Assembly: GCA_903821685.1 (NCBI GenBank)
Contig: CAIJLW010000084.1
Span: 16,516 to 80,515, forward strand
Reading direction: 5' to 3'
Source: an uncultured Sphingomonadales bacterium
GTDB taxonomy: Bacteria; Pseudomonadota; Alphaproteobacteria; Sphingomonadales; Sphingomonadaceae
Length of the DNA stretch: 64,000 nt
The notes under the pieces were generated by a model. The model searched no databases. It saw only the letters and a program-made list of their open reading frames with translations, and was not told where the DNA came from. Numbering within the stretch: the stretch's first letter is position 1; each line of letters opens with the position of its first letter. Shown here piece by piece: positions 34,194-43,368 of the stretch. A program made the translations under genes and the position numbers.

Positions 34194-35582
34194 ATGACTG
34201 GAACGGCATTGCTCTTCCTCGTCCTTGGTCTCGGCCTTGTCGGCTGGATGTCTGGCCGTGCGCGCGCTGCTGCATTTGTGCGCATCGCAAAGGGTGGCCC
34301 ACGCGGCACCGTAAACAGCTTGCCTTATTATCACGGTTGGTTTGTCGCGATTTGCGCGATCGCTCCGGCTCTTGCCTTCATGTTCGTCTGGCAGGCAATT
34401 TCACCGTCACTGGTTACCAACATGGTGCTGTCAGCGCCTGCTGCTGCAGACTTACCGCAAGAAACTTTCGCGCGTGCCGCTATCCTGTCGGAAGCGCGGG
34501 CTATCGCTCAAGGGTTTCATACCACCGCGTTTCAGGAAGGGAGCGAAAAGCTTGTTTCCTTGTACAGAAACGCACTGTCTTATTACCAATGGATTGGCGT
34601 TGCCGCGACGCTCTCCCTGCTGTTTGCAGGTGGCGCTTTTGCCTTTACACGCATCAAGCCAGATTTCCGCGCACGCGGCAAAGTAGAACGCGTCGTCATG
34701 TTCGGTTTGCTGGTTGCATCACTGATTGCAATCCTTACGACGCTTGGCATTTTCGCGTCATTAATCTTTGAATCCTGGCGCTTCTTCGCGATGGTTTCGC
34801 CGTTTGAATTCCTGTTTGGAACCGACTGGAATCCGAAATCGACAGTTACGCCGGGTGCCTACAATGGCTATGGGGCCATCCCCTTATTCTGGGGCACGAT
34901 TTTTATCGGCGCGATTATCGCGATGATAGTCGCCATTCCGTTGGGGTTGATGAGCGCCATTTTCCTCACGCAATATGCATCTGCAAACGTCCGCAAATGG
35001 ATGAAACCCATTCTGGAAATCCTCGCCGGCGTTCCCACCGTCGTCTACGGATATTTCGCAGCATTAACCGTGGCCCCTGCCATTCGTGACTTTGCGGTGA
35101 TGCTTGGCGTCAGCAACGCAGCATCGGATAATGCGTTGGCGGCTGGCATTGTCATGGGCGTCATGATCATTCCCCTGGTATCTTCTATGTCCGACGACAG
35201 CATTGCCGCTGTTCCCAACGCAATGCGCGACGGAAGTCTCGCAATGGGTGCGACAAAAAGCGAGACGATCAAGCAGGTGCTTTTACCAGCCGCATTGCCG
35301 GGGGTGGTAGGCGGGGTATTGTTGGCAGTAAGCCGGGCCATTGGCGAGACCATGATCGTGGTCATGGCGGCTGGCTACACCGCCAATCTTACCGCTAATC
35401 CTTTTGATACAATTTCTACCGTCACCGTTCAGATTGTCGCACTTTTAACGGGTGATCAGGATTTCGCTAGCCCGCACACCCTTGCTGCGTTTGCACTGGG
35501 GCTCGCTCTGTTCGTGACCACATTCTTCCTGAATTATGTGGCGCTGCGGGTCGTGAAAAAATATCGGGAAGCTTATGAATAA
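34194..35582 (+). CDS. pstC: Phosphate ABC transporter permease PstC
   Basis: The 462-residue product is a permease of the PstC type: a C-terminal ABC membrane domain with TAIIxxxP-like LAGVPTVVYGYFAALTVAP, VMIIPLVSSMSDDSIAAVPNAMRDGSLAMGATKSETIKQVLLPAALPG and AIGETMIVVMAAG. It is about 150 residues longer than the enterobacterial protein because an N-terminal region holds an extra helix and a periplasmic stretch (LSAPAAADLPQETFARAAILSEARAIAQGF). The ATG at 34194 is chosen; another at 34182 is almost on top of the G-rich site. The stop overlaps pstA by eight bases. Confidence 0.92.
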   Translation: MTGTALLFLVLGLGLVGWMSGRARAAAFVRIAKGGPRGTVNSLPYYHGWFVAICAIAPALAFMFVWQAISPSLVTNMVLSAPAAADLPQETFARAAILSEARAIAQGFHTTAFQEGSEKLVSLYRNALSYYQWIGVAATLSLLFAGGAFAFTRIKPDFRARGKVERVVMFGLLVASLIAILTTLGIFASLIFESWRFFAMVSPFEFLFGTDWNPKSTVTPGAYNGYGAIPLFWGTIFIGAIIAMIVAIPLGLMSAIFLTQYASANVRKWMKPILEILAGVPTVVYGYFAALTVAPAIRDFAVMLGVSNAASDNALAAGIVMGVMIIPLVSSMSDDSIAAVPNAMRDGSLAMGATKSETIKQVLLPAALPGVVGGVLLAVSRAIGETMIVVMAAGYTANLTANPFDTISTVTVQIVALLTGDQDFASPHTLAAFALGLALFVTTFFLNYVALRVVKKYREAYE

Positions 35583-36840
35583 CGTGGTTATCGCCCCTAC
35601 GCCGACCGACTGGAACGGGGATGTGATGCAAAGGCGCATCGCAAGGCGCTATGCTGCGGAGCGGCGTTTCAAAGCGATGGGCTTCTTCTCCGTTGCCTTG
35701 TCCACATTATTCCTCGCTTTTTTATTGTTCACGATGCTTGGTCAGGGTCTGCGCGGTTTTCAGCGGACCGAGGTTGCGGTGGAGTTTGATTTCCCAACGC
35801 TTACCGCTGGTACTACCGCAGCTTCGATCATGGGTCCAAATGCAGATGCTGCGCTGAACTCGATGGATATTCCAGGACTGGTTGAGCTTGCCGTCGGGCA
35901 ACAATATGCAGGCCTTGAAGACGGCCTGCTGACATCGGCGGCAGCAGCCAATGTTCGGCAAATGCTTGCCGATAACCCAGATCTCATAACGTCGAAGCAG
36001 ACGTTATGGCTTCCGGCAGATACGCGGCTTGATGTGGCCTTCAAGCGCAGCAGCGAACCAGCAGCAGAGAAAACTGTCGCAGCGCTCTCACAAAAAGACG
36101 CGCTGCGCACCGGCTTTAACTGGACGTTCCTGACCGGTGCTGATGCGACTGATCCATCATCTGTCGGCATCTGGGCGGCATTTAAGGGCTCGCTGATGAC
36201 AATGGCGATCACCCTATTGCTGGCATTTCCCATCGGCGTGCTTTCGGCGCTCTACTTGGAAGAATATGCATCGAAGAACCGGTTAACCGACATAATCGAA
36301 GTATCGATCAACAACCTGGCAGCGGTCCCATCAATCATTTTTGGGCTGCTCGGTCTAGCCGTGTTCCTGACCATGTTCGGCATGCCCCGATCCTCTGCCT
36401 TGGTTGGCGGCCTTACTCTTGCGCTGATGACAATGCCGGTCATCGTCATCGCCGGCCGCAACGCAGTAAAATCTGTGCCGCCATCTATTCGGGAAGCTGC
36501 CTTGGGTATCGGCGCCTCGCCCGTGCAAGTCGTGTTCCACCATGTCCTGCCACTTGCGCTCCCGGGCATCTTGACGGGAACCATCATCGGTATGGCCCGT
36601 GCCTTGGGCGAAACTGCGCCTTTGCTGATGATCGGGATGCGCGCGTTTATTCCTGCCGCGCCTCAAGGTTTTTCTGACGCCGCGACGGCCTTGCCGGTCC
36701 AAATTTATTTGTGGTCGGATGAGGTGAACCAAGGCTTTGTCGAAAAAACAAGTGCTGCAATCATTGTGTTGCTCATATTCTTATTGGGTATGAATGCGCT
36801 GGCTATTTATCTTCGCAACCGTTTTGAAACGCGTTGGTGA
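35575..36840 (+). CDS. pstA: Phosphate ABC transporter permease PstA
   Basis: The 421-residue PstA is also long: after a membrane helix (FSVALSTLFLAFLLFTML) comes an exported-looking region of about 140 residues (TEVAVEFDFPTLTAG, LLTSAAAANVRQMLADNPDL), then the permease core (SLMTMAITLLLAFPIGVLSALYLEEYASKN, INNLAAVPSIIFGLLGLAVFLTMF, RNAVKSVPPSIREAALGIGASPVQVVFHHVLPLALPGILTG, ARALGETAPLLMIG). The insertion is shared by alphaproteobacterial relatives and is of unknown purpose. It overlaps pstC by eight bases and precedes pstB by three. Confidence 0.93.
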   Translation: MNNVVIAPTPTDWNGDVMQRRIARRYAAERRFKAMGFFSVALSTLFLAFLLFTMLGQGLRGFQRTEVAVEFDFPTLTAGTTAASIMGPNADAALNSMDIPGLVELAVGQQYAGLEDGLLTSAAAANVRQMLADNPDLITSKQTLWLPADTRLDVAFKRSSEPAAEKTVAALSQKDALRTGFNWTFLTGADATDPSSVGIWAAFKGSLMTMAITLLLAFPIGVLSALYLEEYASKNRLTDIIEVSINNLAAVPSIIFGLLGLAVFLTMFGMPRSSALVGGLTLALMTMPVIVIAGRNAVKSVPPSIREAALGIGASPVQVVFHHVLPLALPGILTGTIIGMARALGETAPLLMIGMRAFIPAAPQGFSDAATALPVQIYLWSDEVNQGFVEKTSAAIIVLLIFLLGMNALAIYLRNRFETRW

Positions 36841-36843
36841 CCT

Positions 36844-37638
36844 ATGAACATGAAGGATGTCAATGTGGGTGCAACCCCTGGAAACTCGAAAATATCCACG
36901 CGCAACGTGAATGTTTTTTATGGCGATAAACAGGCAATTAACGACGTCTCAATTGATGTTGATCGTGAGAATGTGACTGCCTTTATCGGCCCATCTGGCT
37001 GTGGAAAGTCAACATTTCTACGTTCCTTGAACCGCATGAATGACACGGTCGCAGGCGCACGTGTGGAGGGCCAAATCCTGCTCGACGGGCAGGACATTTA
37101 TGCTTCGGCCATGGATGTTGTTCAGCTGCGCGCACGCGTTGGCATGGTGTTTCAAAAACCGAACCCCTTCCCAAAGTCGATTTACGACAATGTCGCATAT
37201 GGCCCGCGCATTCATGGGCTGGCGAGCGGAAAGGCGGAGTTGGACCACATTGTCGAAAAGTCTCTGACACGGGCGGGTTTGTGGACTGAAGTGAAGGACC
37301 GTTTAAGCGAAAGCGGGACGGCGCTGTCGGGCGGTCAGCAACAACGCTTGTGCATTGCGCGTGCCATCGCCGTTGATCCTGAAGTTATCTTGATGGACGA
37401 GCCTTGCTCTGCCCTTGATCCAATCGCGACCGCTCGAATAGAGGAACTCATTCACGACCTGCGCGGGAAATATGCTATCATCATAGTTACGCATAATATG
37501 CAGCAGGCGGCGCGCGTGTCGCAACGAACGGCATTCTTCCATCTGGGCCATTTGATTGAATTTGGCGAAACTTCCGAAATTTTTACCAATCCGCGCCAAG
37601 ACCGCACAAAGGACTATATTACAGGCCGCTACGGTTAG
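36844..37638 (+). CDS. pstB: Phosphate ABC transporter ATP-binding protein PstB
   Basis: The 264-residue ATPase has the Walker A loop [20 protein letters not shown]-loop [22 protein letters not shown], signature [20 protein letters not shown], Walker [17 protein letters not shown] and the switch His in [20 protein letters not shown]. Length is standard. It starts three bases after pstA and is followed after 12 bases by phoU. Together with PstS, PstC and PstA it makes the high-affinity phosphate importer. Confidence 0.97.
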   Translation: MNMKDVNVGATPGNSKISTRNVNVFYGDKQAINDVSIDVDRENVTAFIGPSGCGKSTFLRSLNRMNDTVAGARVEGQILLDGQDIYASAMDVVQLRARVGMVFQKPNPFPKSIYDNVAYGPRIHGLASGKAELDHIVEKSLTRAGLWTEVKDRLSESGTALSGGQQQRLCIARAIAVDPEVILMDEPCSALDPIATARIEELIHDLRGKYAIIIVTHNMQQAARVSQRTAFFHLGHLIEFGETSEIFTNPRQDRTKDYITGRYG

Positions 37639-37650
37639 AAAGATTGCGAC

Positions 37651-38322
37651 ATGAGCACAGGAACAAAGCATACAATCAGCGCGTTTGACGATGACATGGA
37701 CGAAATCCGTGGGCTCATTGCCGAAATGGGTGCGCGCGCCGAAGCTGCGGTCATTGCTGCCATGAAGGCTCTACGCCAGCATGACATAGAAGCCGCCGCC
37801 ACCATTCGCGCCGAAGACAAAATTATCGATGGCCTAGAAACCGACGTAGAACGGCTCGTGGTGCGCACAATCGCCCTGCGCGCGCCGATGGCCGATGATT
37901 TGCGCGAACTGATCGCGGCGCTCAAAATGTCAGCAGTTATTGAACGCATTGGCGATTATGCAAAGAATATCGCCAAGCGTGTTCCACAAATGAGCGGCAA
38001 GATTCCCTCATCTGCGCTGGAGCAATTAGGCCGCATGGGTGAAATCGTCGTTGAGATGATCCGGACCGCGATGGACGCCTATGCGAAGCGCGACGTGGAT
38101 CTGGCCTGCGCAGTGACGGTACGTGATGAAGTTGTCGACCAACTCAACAAGGATTTGTTCGTCGACTTCGTCGCCTATGTCGTCAAAAATCCCGAAAAGG
38201 CAACGGAGGTAGCCCACCTGCTGTTCACAGCCAAAAATCTGGAGCGGATTGGCGATCACACCACCAATGTGGCGCAGATGATTTATTTTACCGAAACAGG
38301 TGAAAACCTACCCGACGCTTAA
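37651..38322 (+). CDS. phoU: Phosphate signalling regulator PhoU
   Basis: PhoU is a helical protein that passes the Pst transport state to PhoR and limits phosphate uptake. The 223-residue product has two three-helix repeats with the metal-binding motif forms ExxxD: ERLVVRTIALRAPMADDLRELIAALKMSAVIERIGDYAKNIAKR in the first, DLFVDFVAYVVKNPEKATEVAHLLFTAKNLERIGDHTTNVAQMI in the second. It lies between pstB and phoB, the usual order. Loss of PhoU typically derepresses the regulon in relatives. The start is the ATG at 37651. Confidence 0.95.
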   Translation: MSTGTKHTISAFDDDMDEIRGLIAEMGARAEAAVIAAMKALRQHDIEAAATIRAEDKIIDGLETDVERLVVRTIALRAPMADDLRELIAALKMSAVIERIGDYAKNIAKRVPQMSGKIPSSALEQLGRMGEIVVEMIRTAMDAYAKRDVDLACAVTVRDEVVDQLNKDLFVDFVAYVVKNPEKATEVAHLLFTAKNLERIGDHTTNVAQMIYFTETGENLPDA

Positions 38323-38335
38323 AGCGGAGAGATAT

Positions 38336-39031
38336 ATGCCCAAGGCGCAGTTGCTATTAGTAGAAGACGACAGTGCGCTTGCCGAGCTGGTGCGCTGGCA
38401 TTTCGAGCGTGAGGAGTTTGACGTTCAACACACCGGAGACGGTGAAGAAGCGCTGTTGATGGCGAAGGAGCGGACGCCTGACCTCGTGTTGCTCGACTGG
38501 ATGCTTGAGAATCTGTCGGGCATAGAGGTTTGTCGTCAGCTCCGGAAATCCGACAACACGGCCAATGTGCCAATCATCATGTTAACGGCGCGCGGTGAAG
38601 AGGATGACCGTATCCGTGGCCTTGAAATCGGTGCTGACGATTATGTTACTAAGCCGTTTTCACCGCGTGAACTCGTTGCGCGTGCAAAGGCGGTTTTACG
38701 GCGCGTGCGGCCGGCACTTGCGGGCGAAGCTTTGCGGTTTGGCGATGTCGAAATGGACACCGTTGCGCACAAGGTAAAGCGGGGTGGAAAGCAGGTTCCA
38801 CTTGGCCCAACCGAGTATCGCTTGCTGAAGCATTTTCTGGAATATCCAGGCCATGTGTTTTCACGTGAACGCTTGCTTGATAGTGTCTGGGGCCATGATA
38901 GCGATATCGAAATCCGCACCGTGGACGTTCATATCCGCCGCTTGCGTAAGGCTTTGAATGAAGGTTTCGAAAGCGACATCATCCGCACTGTTCGGTCAGC
39001 CGGCTATTCACTGGATCAAGACGCCGTATAA
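38336..39031 (+). CDS. phoB: Phosphate regulon response regulator PhoB
   Basis: This OmpR-family response regulator is phosphorylated by PhoR and activates the pho genes. The 231-residue product has the receiver domain (LLLVEDDSALAELVRWHFE, phosphoacceptor D54 in VLLDWMLENLSG, Lys in ADDYVTKPFSPRELVARAKAVLRR) and the winged-helix domain (GDVEMDTVAHKVKRGGKQVPLGPTEYRLLKHFL, IEIRTVDVHIRRLRKAL). The start at 38336 overlaps nothing; the ATG at 38300 in phoU is less likely because GGAGAGATAT precedes 38336. It closes the phosphate cluster. Confidence 0.95.
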   Translation: MPKAQLLLVEDDSALAELVRWHFEREEFDVQHTGDGEEALLMAKERTPDLVLLDWMLENLSGIEVCRQLRKSDNTANVPIIMLTARGEEDDRIRGLEIGADDYVTKPFSPRELVARAKAVLRRVRPALAGEALRFGDVEMDTVAHKVKRGGKQVPLGPTEYRLLKHFLEYPGHVFSRERLLDSVWGHDSDIEIRTVDVHIRRLRKALNEGFESDIIRTVRSAGYSLDQDAV

Positions 39032-39175
39032 AGACGCGCTGCTAAAAACCGATGCATGTTTACCATTATTGTTCAGAACCCCGTAAGCAATCCACGCGTA
39101 ATCCTGCTTAAATCAGTAGACGGAGCGTATGGTTTCGTCCGCTGACCAGATGGAAAACGGCAGGGAACCAAGCAT

Positions 39176-39337
39176 ATGAAATGGATGTGGGCATTTTCCA
39201 AAGACCAAAAAGGCGCAACGGCCATAGAATATGGTTTAATTGCAGCATTGATCGCTGTCGCTTCGATCGCCGCGATGACCAACGTGGGTACAAGACTCTC
39301 AAATAACTTCAACAAGGTTAGCGGAAACCTGAAATAA
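39176..39337 (+). CDS. Flp-family type IVb pilin
   Basis: This 53-residue frame encodes a short basic leader MKWMWAFSKDQKG, then ATAIEYGLIAALIAVASIAAM, and a polar tail ending NNFNKVSGNLK. The Gly before ATAIEYG is the prepilin-peptidase cleavage site, and the Glu five residues after it is the conserved Flp pilin residue. No tad/cpa assembly genes are nearby, so this is an orphan pilin locus; the assembly machine would be elsewhere. The start is an ATG at 39176. The stretch 39338-39594 after it contains no gene I can support. Confidence 0.88.
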   Translation: MKWMWAFSKDQKGATAIEYGLIAALIAVASIAAMTNVGTRLSNNFNKVSGNLK

Positions 39338-39594
39338 GTCTTAATATTTACGTTGAGCAACGGCGCGTCCACCGAAACCCCCGGCGGTTCATTATTGTTG
39401 GCGGCACACTCGCGCTGTTACACGTGGCACTAAAATCAAGCTGCCCGCCAAAATCTTAGGCGCAGCCCTTACCCGTAGATAGCCATCTCCTAACAACAAG
39501 AATGCGTTGCTTTACGCTTGCGTCAAGTGGGCTGTCATGCCAAGGCTCCGCCATATTTCGCGGCTTCTTTCGTTGTTCATTATGGAGATAGGGT

Positions 39595-40497
39595 ATGACC
39601 GTCAGTTTTAAAGATAAAGTTGCAATCGTAACGGGTGCAGGCGGTGGATTGGGTAAGGCCTACGCACTTGAACTCGCCAAGCGCGGCGCAAAAGTGGTCG
39701 TGAACGATCTGGGCGGCGCACGCGATGGTACAGGCACATCTGATGCCGCGGCACAGGTCGTTGAGGAAATCAAGGCCGCTGGCGGCGAAGCTATGGCCAA
39801 TGGCGGTAGCGTGACCGAATATGAGCAGATGGTCGAAATGGTGGCAAAGGCGAAAGAGGTCTTTGGCGGCGTGCATATCCTGATCAACAATGCTGGTATT
39901 CTGCGTGACAAAAGCTTTGCCAAGATGGATATGCCGGACTTCAACCTCGTGCTTCAGGTGCATATCATGGGTTCCGCCAACTGCACAAAGGCGGTTTGGG
40001 ACACCATGCGTGACCAGGCTTATGGCCGCATCTTGATGACCACATCGTCGACTGGGCTCTACGGAAACTTTGGACAAGCCAATTATGGCGCTGCCAAGCT
40101 TGGCCTTGCTGGCTTTACCAAGACACTGCATCTTGAAGGTGCGAAGTATAATGTTCGCGTCAATTCACTGGCGCCGGTTGCTGGCACACGGATGACCGAA
40201 GACATCTTCCCAGAAGGTCTTTTCGAACAGTTTACGCCTGAAAATGTCGTGCCAGCGGCGCTTTATTTGGTGAGCGAAGACGCACCGACAAATATGATCA
40301 TTGGTGCGGGGGGCGGCGGATACCACGCAGCCTATGTCACAATGACCCCCGGCGTCGCACTGCGTCAAGAAGACCGTAATGTAGAAGGTTTCGCTGCAGC
40401 ATGGGACAAAATCATCGACCGCACTGGTGAGACCGTTCCCCAGTCGGGTGGCGAACAATCGATCGCCGTGATGAAGGCGCTGCAAGCGCTCGGTTAA
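39595..40497 (+). CDS. Short-chain dehydrogenase of the multifunctional-enzyme (HSD17B4-like) type
   Basis: The 300-residue product is an NAD(P)H-dependent SDR with the glycine-rich motif VTGAGGGLGKAYALELA, the family-specific block VVNDLGGARDGTG, NNAGILRDKSFAKM, the active-site Ser in MTTSSTGLYGNFGQANYGAAKLG (catalytic Tyr-x3-Lys) and a C-terminal extension (RQEDRNVEGFAAAWDKIIDR). This is the dehydrogenase domain of peroxisomal-type multifunctional enzymes, which oxidise 3-hydroxyacyl-CoAs. No hydratase is attached. Substrate unknown. A strong bidirectional terminator follows. Confidence 0.9.
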   Translation: MTVSFKDKVAIVTGAGGGLGKAYALELAKRGAKVVVNDLGGARDGTGTSDAAAQVVEEIKAAGGEAMANGGSVTEYEQMVEMVAKAKEVFGGVHILINNAGILRDKSFAKMDMPDFNLVLQVHIMGSANCTKAVWDTMRDQAYGRILMTTSSTGLYGNFGQANYGAAKLGLAGFTKTLHLEGAKYNVRVNSLAPVAGTRMTEDIFPEGLFEQFTPENVVPAALYLVSEDAPTNMIIGAGGGGYHAAYVTMTPGVALRQEDRNVEGFAAAWDKIIDRTGETVPQSGGEQSIAVMKALQALG

Positions 40498-40516
40498 GTA
40501 CCGCCAATAGCCAATC

Positions 40517-40548
40517 GAAAAAGCCCGGTCATTGGCCGGGCTTTTTTA
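40517..40548. terminator. Bidirectional rho-independent terminator
   Basis: Arms agcccgg (40522-40528) and ccgggct (40536-40542) form a 7-bp stem flanked by an A run on one side and a T run on the other. It therefore serves both the SDR gene and the convergent DUF2794 gene, whose stop lies inside the T run. Confidence 0.9.
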
Positions 40549-40890
40549 TGCGTCGACCAATTTCATCAACTTGCGTTCGACAGGCGCCAGCACTGGTCCA
40601 AGATCATGGCCACGCTTGAGTATTGCGCCACCCTCGCCAACCAAGGCCCATATGCCCTGACGGTTGCGCAAAGCAGGTCGTTTTTCGATGCGATATTCGG
40701 GCCGTTCGGTAGCGCGCCGGAACATGCTGAACACAGCGGCGTCGCGGCCTAGGTCAATGGCGTAATCCCGCCAGTTTCCTGCCGCAACCATCCGTCCATA
40801 AAGGTTCAGGATCTGTGTCAGTTCGCCCTTTTCGAAGCCGACCTGATTATGTCGGCTGACCCCGGGAAAGGGCGTGATGACCGCGCTCAA
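40546..40890 (-). CDS. DUF2794-family protein
   Basis: The 114-residue product matches the alphaproteobacterial DUF2794 family over its full length: [44 protein letters not shown], then [24 protein letters not shown] and a terminal [10 protein letters not shown]. There is no signal peptide. Function is unknown; members are small and strictly alphaproteobacterial. Its start overlaps the cysE stop by four bases (ATGA), so both are in one operon. The stop lies within the terminator at 40517-40548. Confidence 0.9.
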   Translation of the reverse strand: MSAVITPFPGVSRHNQVGFEKGELTQILNLYGRMVAAGNWRDYAIDLGRDAAVFSMFRRATERPEYRIEKRPALRNRQGIWALVGEGGAILKRGHDLGPVLAPVERKLMKLVDA

Positions 40891-41609
40891 CTGGCCGTAC
40901 TTCCTTTGGATCGGCGCGGCTTGGCTGGTGCGTCAAGGGCGTTGGCATCGCGCTCTTCCATCATCTCCGCAACCTTTTTGCGTAAAGTCTCAATCTCGCA
41001 TTGCATGATCTCAAGGCTTTGGGTCGCGGGGTCAAACATCTCGCGGCAGGGCGTGCCATAAGGCATGAAGTCACGCGCATAGGTTTCTGCCTGCACCAAT
41101 GTCGAACGTGCTTTTTGCCCGATCATGGTTGCGCCGGCGGGCACGTCGTCGGTTACAACCGCAGCAGCCCCGATCCGCGCCCGTTCGCCAACGGTGATTG
41201 GCCCAAGTATCTGCGCGCCCGAACCAATAATGACATTATCTAATATGGTTGGATGCCGCTTGCCACCCATCCCCGTTGTCGGGTTCGTGCCGCCAAGAGT
41301 GACATTTTGATACATGGTGACATTATCACCAATTTCCGCCGTTTCGCCAATGACGCTAAAACCATGGTCGAGGAAAAAATTGCTTCCGATTTTCGCGCCG
41401 GGGTGAATATCAATTCCGGTTATAAAACGGGCGAAATGGTTTACCAGTCGCGCCAGGAAAAACATTTGGCCCAGAAACAGCCAGTGCGCCAGGCGATGAT
41501 AGCCCACCGCCCAGACGCCGGGATACAACAATATTTCCAACCGCGAGCGCGGCGCCGGGTCTCGCTCTTTGATCGAGTCCAGATAATCGATGAGATTAGA
41601 AATAAACAT
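40887..41609 (-). CDS. cysE: Serine O-acetyltransferase
   Basis: CysE makes O-acetylserine for cysteine synthesis. The 240-residue product carries the left-handed beta-helix acyltransferase block [45 protein letters not shown], then [48 protein letters not shown] and [18 protein letters not shown]-terminal heptad-like segment ([24 protein letters not shown]) may be a coiled coil. It is transcribed away from oxyR across a 157-base gap, and is coupled to DUF2794. It is shorter at the N-terminus than the enterobacterial enzyme, which is normal for the EpsC-type. Confidence 0.93.
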   Translation of the reverse strand: MFISNLIDYLDSIKERDPAPRSRLEILLYPGVWAVGYHRLAHWLFLGQMFFLARLVNHFARFITGIDIHPGAKIGSNFFLDHGFSVIGETAEIGDNVTMYQNVTLGGTNPTTGMGGKRHPTILDNVIIGSGAQILGPITVGERARIGAAAVVTDDVPAGATMIGQKARSTLVQAETYARDFMPYGTPCREMFDPATQSLEIMQCEIETLRKKVAEMMEERDANALDAPAKPRRSKGSTAS

Positions 41610-41766
41610 AAATGACCCTGCTGCCCTTTGAAGGACCTGATTATCAGATCCAAGTTAAGACTTTCGTAGGAGCTTTTCCAGCGAAGGATGTATCTTTCCT
41701 ATAAATAACTATGTAAAAATCGGCAAAAGCGATTATATGGCTGATATTAATTAACAAGGTCGATTT

Positions 41767-42672
41767 ATGAGCACCTACTTGCCGACGTTGAAGCAGCTAC
41801 AATATTTGGTCTCGCTGCAAGAGCATGGCCATTTCGGCAAAGCCGCAGAGGCGTGTTTCGTAACCCAGTCTACGCTTTCGGCAGGGATCCGCGAGCTTGA
41901 ATCTCTGCTTGGTTTAATGTTGGTCGAACGCACACGCCGCGTTGTGCGCTTTACGCCGCTTGGTAACAGAATGGCTGCAAAGGCGCACCGCATATTGCGT
42001 GAAGCAGAAGAGCTAGCCGAAATGGCGCGCTCGGCGGGTAAGCCGCTGGCTGATGACCTGCGCATGAGCGTCATTCCAACCATCGCGCCGTTTTTACTGC
42101 CAAAATTATTGCCCGCGCTGCGCAAGCAATATCCTGATCTCAAGCTATACTTGCGCGAAGAACCCAGCGCCGCCGCAATTGAGGCACTCCATCACGGGCA
42201 GGTCGATTGCGTCCTCTTAGCGCTTCCCTTTGCGTCCGGCGATGTTGAAAAGGCGACGCTTTTTGAGGACCTTCTTTATGTTGCATTTCCCAAGGACGAC
42301 CCACGCGATCCGCCCGAGAGCATTACGCCCGAATTGATCGATGAAAGCCGGATGCTGCTGTTGGTTGATGGACATTGCCTTAAGGATCATGCGCTTGCCG
42401 CCTGTAACAGGCCCGAAATGCGGGCCTTTGCGACGATGCTGGGTACTTCATTGCACACATTGGTGCAAATGGTCGACAATGGCCTTGGCCTGACGATTAT
42501 CCCGGAAATGGCTGTGAAAGCGGGCTTGCTCAATGGAACGGACGTCCAAGCTCGCCCGCTGAACGCCGAACATGCGTCACGCGAGATTGCTTTGGTGTGG
42601 CGAACCAACAGCCCGCGCCGCGAAGAATTTGAGTTGCTGGCGGTCGCGCTTCGGGGCTTACACGCAAGCTAA
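41767..42672 (+). CDS. oxyR: Hydrogen peroxide-sensing LysR regulator OxyR
   Basis: The 301-residue LysR-family activator has an N-terminal helix-turn-helix (LKQLQYLVSLQEHGHFGKAAEACFVTQSTLSAGIRELESLLG) and a substrate-binding-like domain with two cysteines, C204 and C213 in DGHCLKDHALAACNRP. This nine-residue spacing equals the C199/C208 pair of E. coli OxyR, so reversible disulfide formation by peroxide is expected. Start MSTYLPTLKQ is typical. The intergenic region with the divergent cysE (157 bases) may carry binding sites. Its 3' end is three bases from the convergent moaE. Confidence 0.92.
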   Translation: MSTYLPTLKQLQYLVSLQEHGHFGKAAEACFVTQSTLSAGIRELESLLGLMLVERTRRVVRFTPLGNRMAAKAHRILREAEELAEMARSAGKPLADDLRMSVIPTIAPFLLPKLLPALRKQYPDLKLYLREEPSAAAIEALHHGQVDCVLLALPFASGDVEKATLFEDLLYVAFPKDDPRDPPESITPELIDESRMLLLVDGHCLKDHALAACNRPEMRAFATMLGTSLHTLVQMVDNGLGLTIIPEMAVKAGLLNGTDVQARPLNAEHASREIALVWRTNSPRREEFELLAVALRGLHAS

Positions 42673-42675
42673 AAG

Positions 42676-43116
42676 CTAGGCCCAGCGTTCGGAACGTGTG
42701 TCATCACTCAATTTGGCTTCCACCCATTTGGCGGTGCCATCGGCGTAATGTTCACGCTTCCAAAATGGCGCATCAGTCTTTAGGCGATCAATAAGAAACG
42801 CCGTGGCCTCAAGTGCCTCTGCCCGGTGCAACGACGCCGCCCCCACGACGACCACAGGATCCCCTACAGGGACGATACCAACGCGGTGGGTGACGACAGC
42901 GCCGAGCAGCGACCATCGCGCTGTAGCGGCTTCTATCAGCTGCGAGAGGCACACCTCGGTCATGCCGGGATAATGCTCCAACTCAATGGCAGTTACCCCG
43001 CCATCATCCCGCACAATGCCCGTAAAACTGGACAGCGCACCGCCGCCTATCCCTGCAAGCGTCGAGAGCTCCGCTTCAGTCGTAATCGGGGTATTACTGA
43101 TGCGCACCTTTTTCAT
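42676..43116 (-). CDS. moaE: Molybdopterin synthase catalytic subunit MoaE
   Basis: MoaE, with MoaD, converts cyclic pyranopterin phosphate to molybdopterin. The 146-residue product contains GALSSFTGIVRDDGGVTAIELEHYPGM, the conserved HRVGIVPVGDPVVVVGAASLHR, and the lysine-rich active-site end LKTDAPFWKREHYADGTAKWVEA. The start overlaps the moaD stop by four bases. The other moa genes are not adjacent, which is common in sphingomonads. Converges on oxyR. Confidence 0.95.
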   Translation of the reverse strand: MKKVRISNTPITTEAELSTLAGIGGGALSSFTGIVRDDGGVTAIELEHYPGMTEVCLSQLIEAATARWSLLGAVVTHRVGIVPVGDPVVVVGAASLHRAEALEATAFLIDRLKTDAPFWKREHYADGTAKWVEAKLSDDTRSERWA

Positions 43117-43364
43117 CCGCCGGTTACCGGTGGAAAAATCGCAAGCTCCTTCCCATCGCCCAGCAACGCATCGGCGGTGACCATATTTTGGTCCAAGGCA
43201 AAACGCAGGCGTGATAGGTCATCCAAAGCAACGGCGTGTTCTTGGGATTGCCCACGCAACCAAATCACAAAATCGCCAATAGTGCGCGCATCACAGGGAA
43301 TATCGCGGTCTTCGGAAGATAGCCCGATGGCTTCGCGTACGCTGGCAAAGTAAACCAGTTTCAT
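43113..43364 (-). CDS. moaD: Molybdopterin synthase sulfur-carrier subunit MoaD
   Basis: The 83-residue ubiquitin-like protein ends in TGG, the C-terminal glycines that are adenylated and thiocarboxylated to carry sulfur. It begins KLVYFASVREAIGLSSEDRDI, as expected, and the internal part RLRFALDQNMVTADALLGDGKELAIFPPVTGG matches MoaD. It overlaps moaE by four bases and starts four bases from pgsA upstream, making pgsA-moaD-moaE one operon. Confidence 0.94.
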   Translation of the reverse strand: MKLVYFASVREAIGLSSEDRDIPCDARTIGDFVIWLRGQSQEHAVALDDLSRLRFALDQNMVTADALLGDGKELAIFPPVTGG

Positions 43365-43368
43365 GCGA

